Source: Eubacteriaceae bacterium (GTDB lineage: Bacteria; Bacillota; Clostridia; Eubacteriales; Eubacteriaceae). From it: a stretch of 64,000 nucleotides of DNA. The number at the start of each line of letters is the position of its first letter. The stretch's first letter is position 1. The notes below the pieces were generated by a model that saw only the letters and a list, made by a program, of their open reading frames with translations, was not told the DNA's origin and ran no database searches. This document shows positions 23,710-32,668 of the stretch, in pieces. Made by a program: the position numbers and the translations under genes. Where the stretch lies: NCBI GenBank assembly GCA_012522805.1, contig JAAYJS010000020.1:1-64000 (forward strand), written 5' to 3'.

Positions 23710-24345
23710 ATGTATATCAACAATCCCCAAGAAATAGAAAGAAAAAGTTTTGAAATCATCACCGAGGAATTGGGAGCGAGAGTTTTCCCGGATGATATCG
23801 ATGATATTGTCAAACGCGTTATCCACACTACCGCAGATTTTGAATATGCGGATTTAATTGAATTTAAAAACGACGCGGTTGCAGCAGGCTTGAAAGCGTT
23901 GAAAGAAGGCAAAAAGATTTACGCCGACACCAATATGATCAAGGTAGCGGTCAACCGCAAAAACCTTTCCAAACACAATGGTGAAATCGTCAACTATGTC
24001 CACGATGAAGATGTCGTATTAGAAGCAAAGGAAAGAGGCGTCACCAGATCCACCGTGGCTATGGAAAAAGCTTTAAAAGATGAAAAAGTCGGCATCTTTG
24101 CCGTCGGCAATGCTCCCACTGCCCTCTATCGTCTCATCGAATGGATTGAAGCCGGGGGAAGAAAACCCGATTTAATCATCGGTGCACCCATTGGTTTTGT
24201 TGGAGCTGCAGAATCGAAAGAAGAATTAGATAAACTCGATGCTTTGAAGATTCCATATATACGCATCAATGGCAGAAAAGGCGGTAGCCCTGTGGTCGCT
24301 GCCATCCTCAACGCGATGCTTTATCAGCTGGGGAGAGAATGGTAA
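23710..24345 (+). CDS. cbiC: Cobalt-precorrin-8 methylmutase
   Basis: 211 residues. CbiC moves the C11 methyl group to C12, giving cobyrinate. The catalytic histidine is His39 in VKRVIHTTADFEYAD; the substrate-binding NAPTAL (near residue 138) and IGAPIGFVGAAESKEEL (near 157) are also intact. It lies 14 bases after pduX and one base before cbiL. Confidence 0.96.
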   Translation: MYINNPQEIERKSFEIITEELGARVFPDDIDDIVKRVIHTTADFEYADLIEFKNDAVAAGLKALKEGKKIYADTNMIKVAVNRKNLSKHNGEIVNYVHDEDVVLEAKERGVTRSTVAMEKALKDEKVGIFAVGNAPTALYRLIEWIEAGGRKPDLIIGAPIGFVGAAESKEELDKLDALKIPYIRINGRKGGSPVVAAILNAMLYQLGREW

Positions 24346-24346
24346 G

Positions 24347-25063
24347 ATGGCAGGTACACTATACGGAGTTGGTGTAGGCCCCGGAGATCCGGACCTGATC
24401 ACCCTTAAAACTTATAAATTGTTTCAGAAAGCCGATGTCATCATAACGCCCACAGGCAAAATGGGTAAACCCTCTGTGGCCTACCGTATTGCCAAACCCC
24501 ATTTACCGGAAAATAGCCAATTGCTGGAGATGGATTTCCCTATGATTTCCCTCTCGGAAGAGCGAGATGTATTGGAAAAAAAATGGGAAGAGAATGCCGC
24601 TATCATTCATCAATTGATAGAAGAGGATAAAATCGTCGTTTTTTTAACTTTGGGTGATCCCATGGTGTTTTCCACCTACTCCTACATCATGGAGTACTTG
24701 TTGGAGCACGATATTAAAATCGAGACGGTATCCGGCGTCACTTCTTTTTGCAATTTAGCAGCTCAAATCAACATTCCTTTGACCCAAGGAGAAGAGAGTT
24801 TGGGTATCGTATCCATGACCCAACCGGAAGAAGAAATACGAAGCATCCTAGATGCCCATCAAAACATCATAGTCATGAAAATTTCGGCAAATAGCGTTTG
24901 GATGGCTGAAGAATTGGAGGCACGGGGTTTGGATCAATCCTTCGTGTTGGTTTCCAACATTGGAACGGAAGATCAAAAAATCACAAAAAATATTGAAGAC
25001 TTAAAGGGAAAAATTCCCTACTTGTCCACCTTATTGATTAAGAAGAATTATCCCTTAGGTTAA
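24347..25063 (+). CDS. cbiL: Cobalt-factor II C20-methyltransferase
   Basis: 238 residues from the ATG at 24347, directly after the cbiC stop and preceded by GGGAGAG; the open frame extends back into cbiC, but the family begins at this Met. CbiL uses SAM to methylate C20 of cobalt-sirohydrochlorin. The tetrapyrrole methylase motifs are VGVGPGDPDLITLK near residue 7, LTLGDPMVFSTYSYIM near 100 and ETVSGVTSFCNLAAQ near 127. Confidence 0.93.
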   Translation: MAGTLYGVGVGPGDPDLITLKTYKLFQKADVIITPTGKMGKPSVAYRIAKPHLPENSQLLEMDFPMISLSEERDVLEKKWEENAAIIHQLIEEDKIVVFLTLGDPMVFSTYSYIMEYLLEHDIKIETVSGVTSFCNLAAQINIPLTQGEESLGIVSMTQPEEEIRSILDAHQNIIVMKISANSVWMAEELEARGLDQSFVLVSNIGTEDQKITKNIEDLKGKIPYLSTLLIKKNYPLG

Positions 25064-25071
25064 GGTGTGGG

Positions 25072-26202
25072 ATGGCGCTAGATAAATTTATTGAAAAAGG
25101 CGGGAAAAAATTACGGTACGGGTATACGACCGGCTCCTGCGCAACGGCAGCGGCAAAGGGTGCCGTCACCTCATTGTTATCCGGGCAGCTTTGTTCGGAG
25201 GTGACCATCGATACGCCAAAGGGCTGGCCCTTAACTCTGGAATTGATTGATTGTGAATTCACAGAAGAATGGGCCCGTTGTGGTGTACAAAAAGATGCCG
25301 GCGACGACCCTGATGTCACCGACGGCCTGCAAATTTATGTACGGGCAGAGTTAACCGATCAAGAAGGCATTCAACTACTGGCAGGTGAGGGTGTCGGTAC
25401 CGTCACTTTAAAAGGTTTGAGTGTCCCCCCGGGAGAACCCGCCATCAACCCCGTACCTAGAGAGATGATTTGCAATGAAGTCAACCAGGTTTTGTCCGAT
25501 TACAATTGCAACAAAGGTGTACTTTTAGAATTCACCATTCCCGGTGGTGCAGAAATCGCCAAAAGAACCTTTAATCCTAGGTTAGGTGTCGTAGGTGGTT
25601 TGTCCATTATTGGAACCACCGGCATTGTAGAACCGATGAGTGAACAGGCTTTAAAAGAAACCATGGCTGTTGAATTGTCTATTTTGGAAGGCAAAGGGTA
25701 TCGGGATATTATTTTTGTTCCGGGAAATTATGGAAAAAATTTTGTTAGAAGTTTAGGTTTGGATACGGACAAGTTGGTTAAAATTTCCAACTATGTGGGC
25801 TTCATGTTTGAAAAGTCCGAGAAGATGTCCATAGATCGCATCCTCTTTGTGGGTCATCTTGGAAAAATGATCAAAGTGGCGGGTGGTATCTTTCATACAC
25901 ACAGCTCGGTTGCAGACGGACGTTTGGAAATCATGGCTGCCCATGCCGCCCTATTGGGGGCCGGTCAAAAATGTATTGAACAGATCATGGCTGCCACCAC
26001 CACCGATGACGCCATGGAAGCCATCGATCAAGAGCATTTGCCCGGTTACTATGACCACTTAGCAGAAGTGATCAAGAGAAAATGTGAAGAAAAAGTGTTT
26101 CATCACAAAAAAGTAGAAGTGATCCTCTTTTCCAACAAGGCCGGTTATTTAGGACAAAGCAAAGAGGCGGAAAAATTAAAGGAGCGCTTATGCATTCATT
26201 AA
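25072..26202 (+). CDS. cbiD: Cobalt-precorrin-5B C1-methyltransferase
   Basis: 376 residues. CbiD methylates C1 after ring contraction and removal of the two-carbon fragment; it is unrelated to the other methylases and marks the anaerobic route. The family opening RYGYTTGSCATAAAKGA near residue 17, VSVPPGEPAINPVPR near 120 and VGHLGKMIKVAGGIFHTHSS near 263 are intact. It overlaps cbiE by 13 bases, indicating coupled translation. Confidence 0.95.
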   Translation: MALDKFIEKGGKKLRYGYTTGSCATAAAKGAVTSLLSGQLCSEVTIDTPKGWPLTLELIDCEFTEEWARCGVQKDAGDDPDVTDGLQIYVRAELTDQEGIQLLAGEGVGTVTLKGLSVPPGEPAINPVPREMICNEVNQVLSDYNCNKGVLLEFTIPGGAEIAKRTFNPRLGVVGGLSIIGTTGIVEPMSEQALKETMAVELSILEGKGYRDIIFVPGNYGKNFVRSLGLDTDKLVKISNYVGFMFEKSEKMSIDRILFVGHLGKMIKVAGGIFHTHSSVADGRLEIMAAHAALLGAGQKCIEQIMAATTTDDAMEAIDQEHLPGYYDHLAEVIKRKCEEKVFHHKKVEVILFSNKAGYLGQSKEAEKLKERLCIH

Positions 26203-26816
26203 AAGTTATAGGCTTAGGCCCCGGGCATCCGGATTACATTTTGCCCATTGCAAAAAAAGAAATTGCCAAGGCGCAGCTTATTTTATGCGGTAAACGTCAT
26301 TTGGAAAGCTTTGACCATCGCGACAAGGAATTATTGACGATTGGCGAGGGTACACCCTTAAAGGACTTGATGCTGTCGGTAGCCGCCAGATATCGAGAAA
26401 CCCCTACGGCCATCGTCGTGTCGGGAGATACGGGTTTTTACAGCCTGTTGTCCTATGCCAAACGCATGGTACCGGAGAAGGATATTGTCACCATACCGGG
26501 CATTTCTTCCCTGCAATACTTTTTTGCAAAACTCAACAAAACCTGGCAAGATGCAAAATTGATCAGCATGCATGGGCGAGAGACCAATTTATTAAAAGCA
26601 GTTTTAGAAAACACAACCGTCGGCATTTTAACCGACGACACCCACCACCCTGCGCATATTGCAAAGACCTTAGTGGACGCGGGAATTAATAATAAAATCA
26701 TACACATAGGAGAAGACCTATCCTACCCTGAAGAGCGGATTACATCTATACCATTGAGTTTAGGTGTGTCTTACGAAACGAAGGGTATGTCGGTGGTCGT
26801 AATAGCCGATGAGTAG
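26190..26816 (+). CDS. cbiE: Cobalt-precorrin-7 C5-methyltransferase
   Basis: 208 residues of the tetrapyrrole methylase family: VIGLGPGHPDYILP near residue 6, VVSGDTGFYSLLSY near 78 and TIPGISSLQYFFAKL near 97. CbiE methylates C5 with SAM. It is separate from CbiT here, although the two are fused as CobL in many organisms; the genes overlap by eight bases. Confidence 0.93.
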   Translation: MHSLKVIGLGPGHPDYILPIAKKEIAKAQLILCGKRHLESFDHRDKELLTIGEGTPLKDLMLSVAARYRETPTAIVVSGDTGFYSLLSYAKRMVPEKDIVTIPGISSLQYFFAKLNKTWQDAKLISMHGRETNLLKAVLENTTVGILTDDTHHPAHIAKTLVDAGINNKIIHIGEDLSYPEERITSIPLSLGVSYETKGMSVVVIADE

Positions 26817-27387
26817 AATAAAAGGATACAAAGACGAATGTTACATTCGCGGAAACGTACCGATGACCAAAAGGGAAATTAGAATTTTAACCATCGCCCT
26901 TTTGGAAGTTAAAGACAATGACATCGTTGTAGACATCGGTGCCGGTACCGGCGGTTTGACTATGGAGGCAGCTTACGCAACGCCAAAGGGCAAAGTGTAT
27001 GCAGTAGAGACGAAACCGGAAGCCATACAATTGATCAAAGAAAACGCCCGCCAATTTGGTTGCGATCATATCCAATTGATAGAAGGGCGCGCACCGGAAG
27101 CATTGAAGAACATTGAAACCCCCGTCGACAAAGTGATCATAGGCGGTACCGGTGGAAAGATGGAAGACATATTTGTTTGGAGTCACCAAGCCATGGTTAC
27201 GGGGGGGCGCATTGTTGCGAATTTTGTGACTTTGGAAAATGCCGCAGAGGCTATGGCATTCATGAAAAAATATTTTATAGAGGCGGAATTAATACAAGTT
27301 GCCATCAGCAGAGGAGATGCCATTGGCGGTTTAACTCTGTTGCGGGCGGCCAATCCCATATTTATCATAACGGGCAAAAAAGGATAA
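26809..27387 (+). CDS. cbiT: Cobalt-precorrin-6B C15-methyltransferase, decarboxylating
   Basis: 192 residues with a Rossmann-type SAM-dependent methyltransferase fold: DIGAGTGGLTMEAA near residue 43 (motif I) and VYAVETKPEA near 64. The opening GNVPMTKREIR is typical of CbiT. It methylates C15 and decarboxylates the C12 acetate. It is translationally coupled to cbiE by the eight-base overlap. A 57-base gap to hemA follows, the largest in the operon. Confidence 0.93.
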   Translation: MSRIKGYKDECYIRGNVPMTKREIRILTIALLEVKDNDIVVDIGAGTGGLTMEAAYATPKGKVYAVETKPEAIQLIKENARQFGCDHIQLIEGRAPEALKNIETPVDKVIIGGTGGKMEDIFVWSHQAMVTGGRIVANFVTLENAAEAMAFMKKYFIEAELIQVAISRGDAIGGLTLLRAANPIFIITGKKG

Positions 27388-27444
27388 AATAGGTTGAATC
27401 CTATCGGCAAAATGGAAATGGAAAGGTAGAGACAGGGAGAAATT

Positions 27445-28695
27445 ATGAAACTGGTAGTTGTTGGAGTAAATCATGTAGATACACCTTTAGAAATTCGGGA
27501 AAAGGGTGCTTTTACAACCAGTCAAATCAATCAATCCATAGCGAAGTTAGTAGCACATCCGGAAATATCCGAAGCGGTGGTACTTTCCACCTGCAATCGC
27601 AGCGAAATTTACGTTGCAACCCCGGAAGATACGGCACAACGTGCCGAGGAGATAGTTAAAAAGTTTTATTGCTTGGAAAAATCTCAAAAGCTACAACCTT
27701 ACCTTTTTTCTGAAAGCGATCGCTGCGCCATTCAACACCTGTATCGGGTGGTAGCGGGTCTCAACTCCATGATATTGGGCGAGGACCAAATCCTCGGACA
27801 GGCAAAAGAGGCGTTGGATAAAGCGCATCGTGCGGAAGGTGCGGGCAAGTATTTAACCAAAGCTTTCAGAGAAGCGATTACCTTCACAAAAAAAGTAAAA
27901 ACAACCTATAAAATATCGGAAACACCCCTGTCTTTAAGTTCCACAGCGGTGAAGTATGTCAAGCGGCATGTGGAAGATTATGCCAACAAAAACATTTTGA
28001 TTATCGGATCGGGTAAAATGGGTCTTTTGGCCTTGCGCTATATGGCTTCGGAAGGATTTAAAAGAGTCTTTATGACCAACCGAACCTATCACTCCGGCGA
28101 TGAGTACCGTCATATCTACAAAGGCATCAACGTCTACCGCTATGAAGATCGCTATCGCCTGATCAGCGACATGGATGTGGTCATCTCAGCGACGGCATCC
28201 CCTCACTTGGTCATTAAAAAAGAAAGCATGAACCCTCGAAAAAAACCATTGCTGATGATTGACTTGGCTTTACCGAGGGATGTAGACAGAAATGTAATGG
28301 ATCTCGAGGATGTGACGCTGTTGACCATCGACGATTTTAATCATTTTATAGATGAAAAAAGTCAAGAGAGGTTGGAAATTGCTAAAAAAATTGAAAAAGA
28401 AATCGATGTAGAAATCAACGATTTGGTAGAATGGATTGATAAATCCAAAGTCGACAACATGATTGGCAGATTTAACCGCGTGGCTATGGCTAGGGCGGAT
28501 GAAACCATCGACCTACTCAATGAGCGATACGACTTTGAAGGAAAAGATAAAGAATATTTAGAAAAAATAGTTAAATCTAAGTTTCGTCAAATGATCATGC
28601 CCGCCATTCACGGGTTAAAATCCTTGGAGGGCAAATCGACCATTGAGGATGTTCAGCATGCCTTGAATTGCATATTTGAGGGAGGCGAAGGATGA
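27445..28695 (+). CDS. hemA: Glutamyl-tRNA reductase
   Basis: 416 residues. HemA reduces glutamyl-tRNA to glutamate-1-semialdehyde, the first committed step to tetrapyrroles by the C5 route. The catalytic Cys50 is in LSTCNRSEIY, and LNSMILGEDQILGQ lies near residue 106. The NADPH-binding segment is IIGSGKMGLLALRYM near 188, followed by a C-terminal helical dimerisation domain. AGGGAG precedes the ATG. Its place inside a riboswitch-controlled B12 operon puts the entry to all tetrapyrroles under cobalamin control unless another copy exists elsewhere. Confidence 0.96.
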   Translation: MKLVVVGVNHVDTPLEIREKGAFTTSQINQSIAKLVAHPEISEAVVLSTCNRSEIYVATPEDTAQRAEEIVKKFYCLEKSQKLQPYLFSESDRCAIQHLYRVVAGLNSMILGEDQILGQAKEALDKAHRAEGAGKYLTKAFREAITFTKKVKTTYKISETPLSLSSTAVKYVKRHVEDYANKNILIIGSGKMGLLALRYMASEGFKRVFMTNRTYHSGDEYRHIYKGINVYRYEDRYRLISDMDVVISATASPHLVIKKESMNPRKKPLLMIDLALPRDVDRNVMDLEDVTLLTIDDFNHFIDEKSQERLEIAKKIEKEIDVEINDLVEWIDKSKVDNMIGRFNRVAMARADETIDLLNERYDFEGKDKEYLEKIVKSKFRQMIMPAIHGLKSLEGKSTIEDVQHALNCIFEGGEG

Positions 28696-29294
28696 AAATC
28701 CCGGTTCTTTTAAATTTAAAAGATCGCAATGCTCTAGTCGTTGGTTTGGGAACTGTGGGATTGCGTCGACTGAACACTTTGCGCCAATACCCTTGCACGG
28801 TTTATGCCATCGGCAGCGATAGAGACAAGCGTTGTCCGCAAGAGGTACCTATCTTAGACAGTCGTTACGATAAGAAATACCTAAAAGGAATGGATTTGGT
28901 GGTGGCTGCCACCGACGATCGCGTCATCAACGATCTGATTGTTGCCAATTGCAAAGAGAAAAACATCTTGGTCAATCGCGTGGACGACCCCGACAGCTGC
29001 GACTTTATCTTCCCCTCTGTGGTGCGCCGTGGCGATTTGAGCATCGCCGTTTGCACCGAAGGGGCAAGCCCCGGTTTAACCAAAAAAATTAGACAGGAGT
29101 TGGAAACGCAGTATGGGAGCGACTACGCCAGTCGTCTATCTCTGATGAAGAGCATCAGGGAATCAATCTTAGAAACAGAAAAAAACCCAAAGCAGAAACA
29201 AGAAAAATTACGTGCATTAATAGATATGTCGGAGAAAGATCTTCAAATAGAAAAGGAGAAATATGAAAATTATCGTAGGCTCCAGGGGCAGTAA
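28692..29294 (+). CDS. sirC: Precorrin-2 dehydrogenase
   Basis: 200 residues. It resembles the NAD-dependent dehydrogenase half of CysG and Met8: VVGLGTVGLRRLN near residue 15 for NAD, VAATDDRVINDLI near 75, and NRVDDPDSCDFIFPS near 95 with the catalytic Asp. It oxidises precorrin-2 to sirohydrochlorin, the substrate for CbiK. Without the Met8-like C-terminal chelatase residues being certain, chelatase activity is better assigned to CbiK. It overlaps hemA by four bases and the next gene by 32. Confidence 0.9.
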   Translation: MKIPVLLNLKDRNALVVGLGTVGLRRLNTLRQYPCTVYAIGSDRDKRCPQEVPILDSRYDKKYLKGMDLVVAATDDRVINDLIVANCKEKNILVNRVDDPDSCDFIFPSVVRRGDLSIAVCTEGASPGLTKKIRQELETQYGSDYASRLSLMKSIRESILETEKNPKQKQEKLRALIDMSEKDLQIEKEKYENYRRLQGQ

Positions 29295-31680
29295 ACTAGC
29301 GTTGACACAAACGAAATGGCTGATCAACCGCCTAAAGGACAAGAACCCGGAAGTAGAATTCGAACTGAAAATCATCAAAACCAAAGGGGATCAAATACAA
29401 CATATTGCATTGGATAAGATAGGTGACAAAGGTTTGTTCACCAAAGCCTTGGAAGATGCACTCTTGTCAGGAGAGATCCATATGGCGGTACACAGTATGA
29501 AAGATATGCCCTCGCGTTTGCCCCGGGGTTTAACCTTAGGTGTACCGACGGTCAGAGAAGATGCCAGAGATGTTTTAGTGACACCCCATGCTATCCAATC
29601 ACTCAAGGACATCCCTCAAAATGGAACGGTGGCTACGGGTTCTAAACGCAGAGCGTATCAATTAAAAGCCCTCAGACCCGATCTAACCATCGTGGGGATT
29701 CGTGGCAATATCGATACTCGCATTCAAAAAATGTTGGATCAACAATTGGACGGCGTGATCTTAGCGGCATCCGGTCTGAAAAGAGCGGATCTATTTGAAA
29801 GCGATCGTTATCATTGTTATTCATTACCTGAAAAAGAATTTATCCCTGCACCCGCCCAAGGAATTTTAGCCGTTGAAATCTCTGAAGATAACGAAGATGT
29901 CAAAAAAATGCTGAATACCATTGTGGACGAAGATACCCACCGTCAAATGCTGGCGGAAAGGGCTTTTTTAAAGGCCTTAGACGGTTCCTGTCACATACCC
30001 ATGGGAGCGTATTTGGACATAGCAGGTGAGAGCATCACCCTCTATGGGCTCTACGGCAATCAAGACGGTTCTGTTTTACATCGAGATGCCATAACCGGAA
30101 AAATCGGGGAAGAAGAGAGCGTAGGGCAACGTTTAGCAGCTCAATTAAAAGAAAAAGTTGCAAAAGACATCACTCCGGGTACAGTTTACCTGACCGGTGC
30201 CGGCTGTGGCGATGAAGGGTTGTTAACGGTCAAAGCGCAAAAAGTATTGAGAACTTGTGACGCCTTGGTGTACGATGCCTTGATCAACAACAATTTCTTA
30301 AGAGAAACCAAGCCGGGATGTGAACAGATTTATGTGGGCAAACGGGCCAAAAACCATGCCATGCCCCAGGATGATATCAACAAGCTCTTAGTACGCCTTT
30401 CCAAAGAGGGCAAAAATGTTGTCCGTTTAAAGGGTGGCGATCCCTACGTCTTTGGACGTGGAGGGGAAGAGGGCGAAGTTTTATACGATGCCGGTGTTCC
30501 CTTCGAAGTGATCCCCGGTATCACCTCGGTTATCGGAGGTCTGGCTTATGCGGGTATCCCCATTACCCATCGCGATTGTGTGGCTTCTTTCCAAATCGTA
30601 ACCGGTCACAGAAAAGAAAACGGGGAAGACTTGGATTGGAAAGCCCTTGCCGAATACAAAGGCACAACGGTCTTTTTAATGGGGGTTAGAAACCTCAAGT
30701 CCATTATGGACCACCTAAGAGCCAACGGTATGCGAAAAGATATGCCCGTTGCAGTCGTCCACAAAGCTTCGACGCCCTCACAACGCGTGGTGACAGGAAC
30801 GATCGAAACCATTCACGATACGGTGGTATCCGAGAAAATCACTGCGCCCAGTTTAATAGTGGTGGGAGATGTCGTTCATAAAAGAGAAAAGCTACGTTTT
30901 TTCGATAACAAACCACTTTTTGGAAAACGCGTCGTGGTAACCCGTTCCCGTCAACAAAGTTCTAAAATGGTTCAACAATTGGAAGCCTTGGGCGCAGAGG
31001 CCATCATGTATCCGACCATCGTCATCGAGCCGATTGCAGAAGAAGTAGAACGTTTAGCTGATACCTTGGAGGAACTTAAATCCTTTACCCATTTGGTCAT
31101 CACCTCGGTGAACGGTGTGGAGATATTTTTCAGAACGCTCTACAACAAGGGGCTGGATGCCCGTGCCCTCGCCGGCTTACACATCACCGCAGTGGGTCCG
31201 GAAACGAAAAAAGCTTTCGAACAAAATGGCGTTGTACCAGATTTTATGCCCAAACGTTATGTCGGGGAAGATTTAATCGACGGTTTATGGCCTGTCACCG
31301 ACGAAAACTCAAAAATCCTCATACCCAGATCCAAAAATGCACGGATTGATGTCGTAGAAGCATTTCGAAAAAAATGTGTGGTGGAGGAAATCCAAATCTA
31401 TCAAACCCTGCGGGAAGATTCTGAAGATGTGGACATGCTTGCCTTGTTAAAAGAACAAGCCATCGATTATATTACCTTTACCAGCTCGACCACAGCCCAG
31501 TACTTTTTAGAAAAAATTGGAAAAGAAAACATCCAATGGACAGAGAACAGTAAAACCGTATCCATCGGCCCCATCACCTCAGCGAAAATGAAAGCCCTCG
31601 GATTGCATCTCAGCATGGAGGCGGAGGTATACACCATATCCGGGATGATCGATACGATCTTAAAAGATGTTCAAGGTTAA
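29263..31680 (+). CDS. hemC-cobA-hemD: Triple fusion: porphobilinogen deaminase - uroporphyrinogen III C-methyltransferase - uroporphyrinogen III synthase
   Basis: 805 residues joining three consecutive enzymes. Residues 1-300 are HemC: HSMKDMPS with the catalytic Asp81, and Cys243 in LDGSCHIPMG, which carries the dipyrromethane cofactor. Residues 305-545 are CobA/SUMT: GAGCGDEGLLT near 312 (canonical GAGPGDP is altered), RLKGGDPYVFGRGGEE near 390 and PGITSVIGGLAYAGIP near 417. Residues about 555-805 are HemD: GKRVVVTRSRQQ near 557 and FTSSTTAQYF near 745. Together they turn porphobilinogen into precorrin-2. The frame is uninterrupted. GGAG lies before the ATG, which is 32 bases inside sirC. 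Confidence 0.95.
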   Translation: MKIIVGSRGSKLALTQTKWLINRLKDKNPEVEFELKIIKTKGDQIQHIALDKIGDKGLFTKALEDALLSGEIHMAVHSMKDMPSRLPRGLTLGVPTVREDARDVLVTPHAIQSLKDIPQNGTVATGSKRRAYQLKALRPDLTIVGIRGNIDTRIQKMLDQQLDGVILAASGLKRADLFESDRYHCYSLPEKEFIPAPAQGILAVEISEDNEDVKKMLNTIVDEDTHRQMLAERAFLKALDGSCHIPMGAYLDIAGESITLYGLYGNQDGSVLHRDAITGKIGEEESVGQRLAAQLKEKVAKDITPGTVYLTGAGCGDEGLLTVKAQKVLRTCDALVYDALINNNFLRETKPGCEQIYVGKRAKNHAMPQDDINKLLVRLSKEGKNVVRLKGGDPYVFGRGGEEGEVLYDAGVPFEVIPGITSVIGGLAYAGIPITHRDCVASFQIVTGHRKENGEDLDWKALAEYKGTTVFLMGVRNLKSIMDHLRANGMRKDMPVAVVHKASTPSQRVVTGTIETIHDTVVSEKITAPSLIVVGDVVHKREKLRFFDNKPLFGKRVVVTRSRQQSSKMVQQLEALGAEAIMYPTIVIEPIAEEVERLADTLEELKSFTHLVITSVNGVEIFFRTLYNKGLDARALAGLHITAVGPETKKAFEQNGVVPDFMPKRYVGEDLIDGLWPVTDENSKILIPRSKNARIDVVEAFRKKCVVEEIQIYQTLREDSEDVDMLALLKEQAIDYITFTSSTTAQYFLEKIGKENIQWTENSKTVSIGPITSAKMKALGLHLSMEAEVYTISGMIDTILKDVQG

Positions 31681-31696
31681 AGAGAAAGGAAAGTCT

Positions 31697-32668
31697 ATGT
31701 TATTACCAACAAGGCTCAGGAAAAATAATGCCATACGCGCGTTAGTACGAGAAACGCACTTGTCGATGAATGATGTCGTCTATCCGATTTTTATCGTCGA
31801 CGGTAAAGGGATCAAGCGAGAAATTCCCTCGATGAAGGGCCAATACCATTATTCCGTTGACATGTTGGAAGAGGCTGTTGCAGATTTTAGTGCAAAGGGT
31901 ATCGGTTACCTACTATTGTTCGGCGTTCCGGATCAGAAAGACGCCGAAGCGACACCGGCCTTTGCGGAAGAAGGGTTGGTACAACAAGCCACGCGCGCCA
32001 TTAAAAAAGCCGATCCGAATATGTACGTCATCACCGATGTCTGCTTATGTGAATACAAAAGCGATGGCCATTGTTGTTTTTTCAACGAAGACGGCGCCAT
32101 CAATCGTGAGCGTTCCTTGGAAACCCTATGTCGCGTGGCGGTAAGCCATGCCGAAGCCGGTGCCGACATGGTCGCCCCTTCGGATATGATGGATGAGCGC
32201 ATCGGTCAAATTCGAGAAGCTTTGGACTTAGCAGGTTACGAAAATATTCCCATCATGGCGTATTCCGCTAAATACGCTTCGGCTTTTTACGGACCTTTTA
32301 GAGATGCGGCCAATTCGGCCCCTGCCTTCGGCGACCGCAAGGCCTATCAAATGGATCCGGCTAATGCGGAAGAGGCCTTAAAGGAAATCGCCTTAGATAT
32401 CCAAGAGAATGCCGATATCGTCATGGTTAAACCGGCCATGCCCTACTTGGATATTCTTGCAAAGGGAAAGGAAATATCTTATTTGCCCATGGCGGCTTAT
32501 CAAGTCTCCGGCGAATACGCCATGTTACAAAATGCGGTGGATCAGGGCTTGCTGGATGAGAAGGCCTTGTTCGAAGCGCTGTTATCCATTAAACGCGCCG
32601 GAGCCGACATTATTCTTACGTATTTTGCACCTGTTTTACAGGATTTGATAAAGGAGTATCAAGCGTGA
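31697..32668 (+). CDS. hemB: Porphobilinogen synthase (delta-aminolevulinate dehydratase)
   Basis: 323 residues from the ATG at 31697 (GAAAGGA upstream); the longer open frame overlapping the previous gene is rejected. HemB joins two aminolevulinates into porphobilinogen. Zinc cysteines Cys116, Cys118 and Cys126 are in DVCLCEYKSDGHC, so this is a zinc-dependent type. Schiff-base lysines lie in MAYSAKYASAFYGPF and MVKPAMPYLD. It overlaps hemL by four bases. Confidence 0.97.
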   Translation: MLLPTRLRKNNAIRALVRETHLSMNDVVYPIFIVDGKGIKREIPSMKGQYHYSVDMLEEAVADFSAKGIGYLLLFGVPDQKDAEATPAFAEEGLVQQATRAIKKADPNMYVITDVCLCEYKSDGHCCFFNEDGAINRERSLETLCRVAVSHAEAGADMVAPSDMMDERIGQIREALDLAGYENIPIMAYSAKYASAFYGPFRDAANSAPAFGDRKAYQMDPANAEEALKEIALDIQENADIVMVKPAMPYLDILAKGKEISYLPMAAYQVSGEYAMLQNAVDQGLLDEKALFEALLSIKRAGADIILTYFAPVLQDLIKEYQA

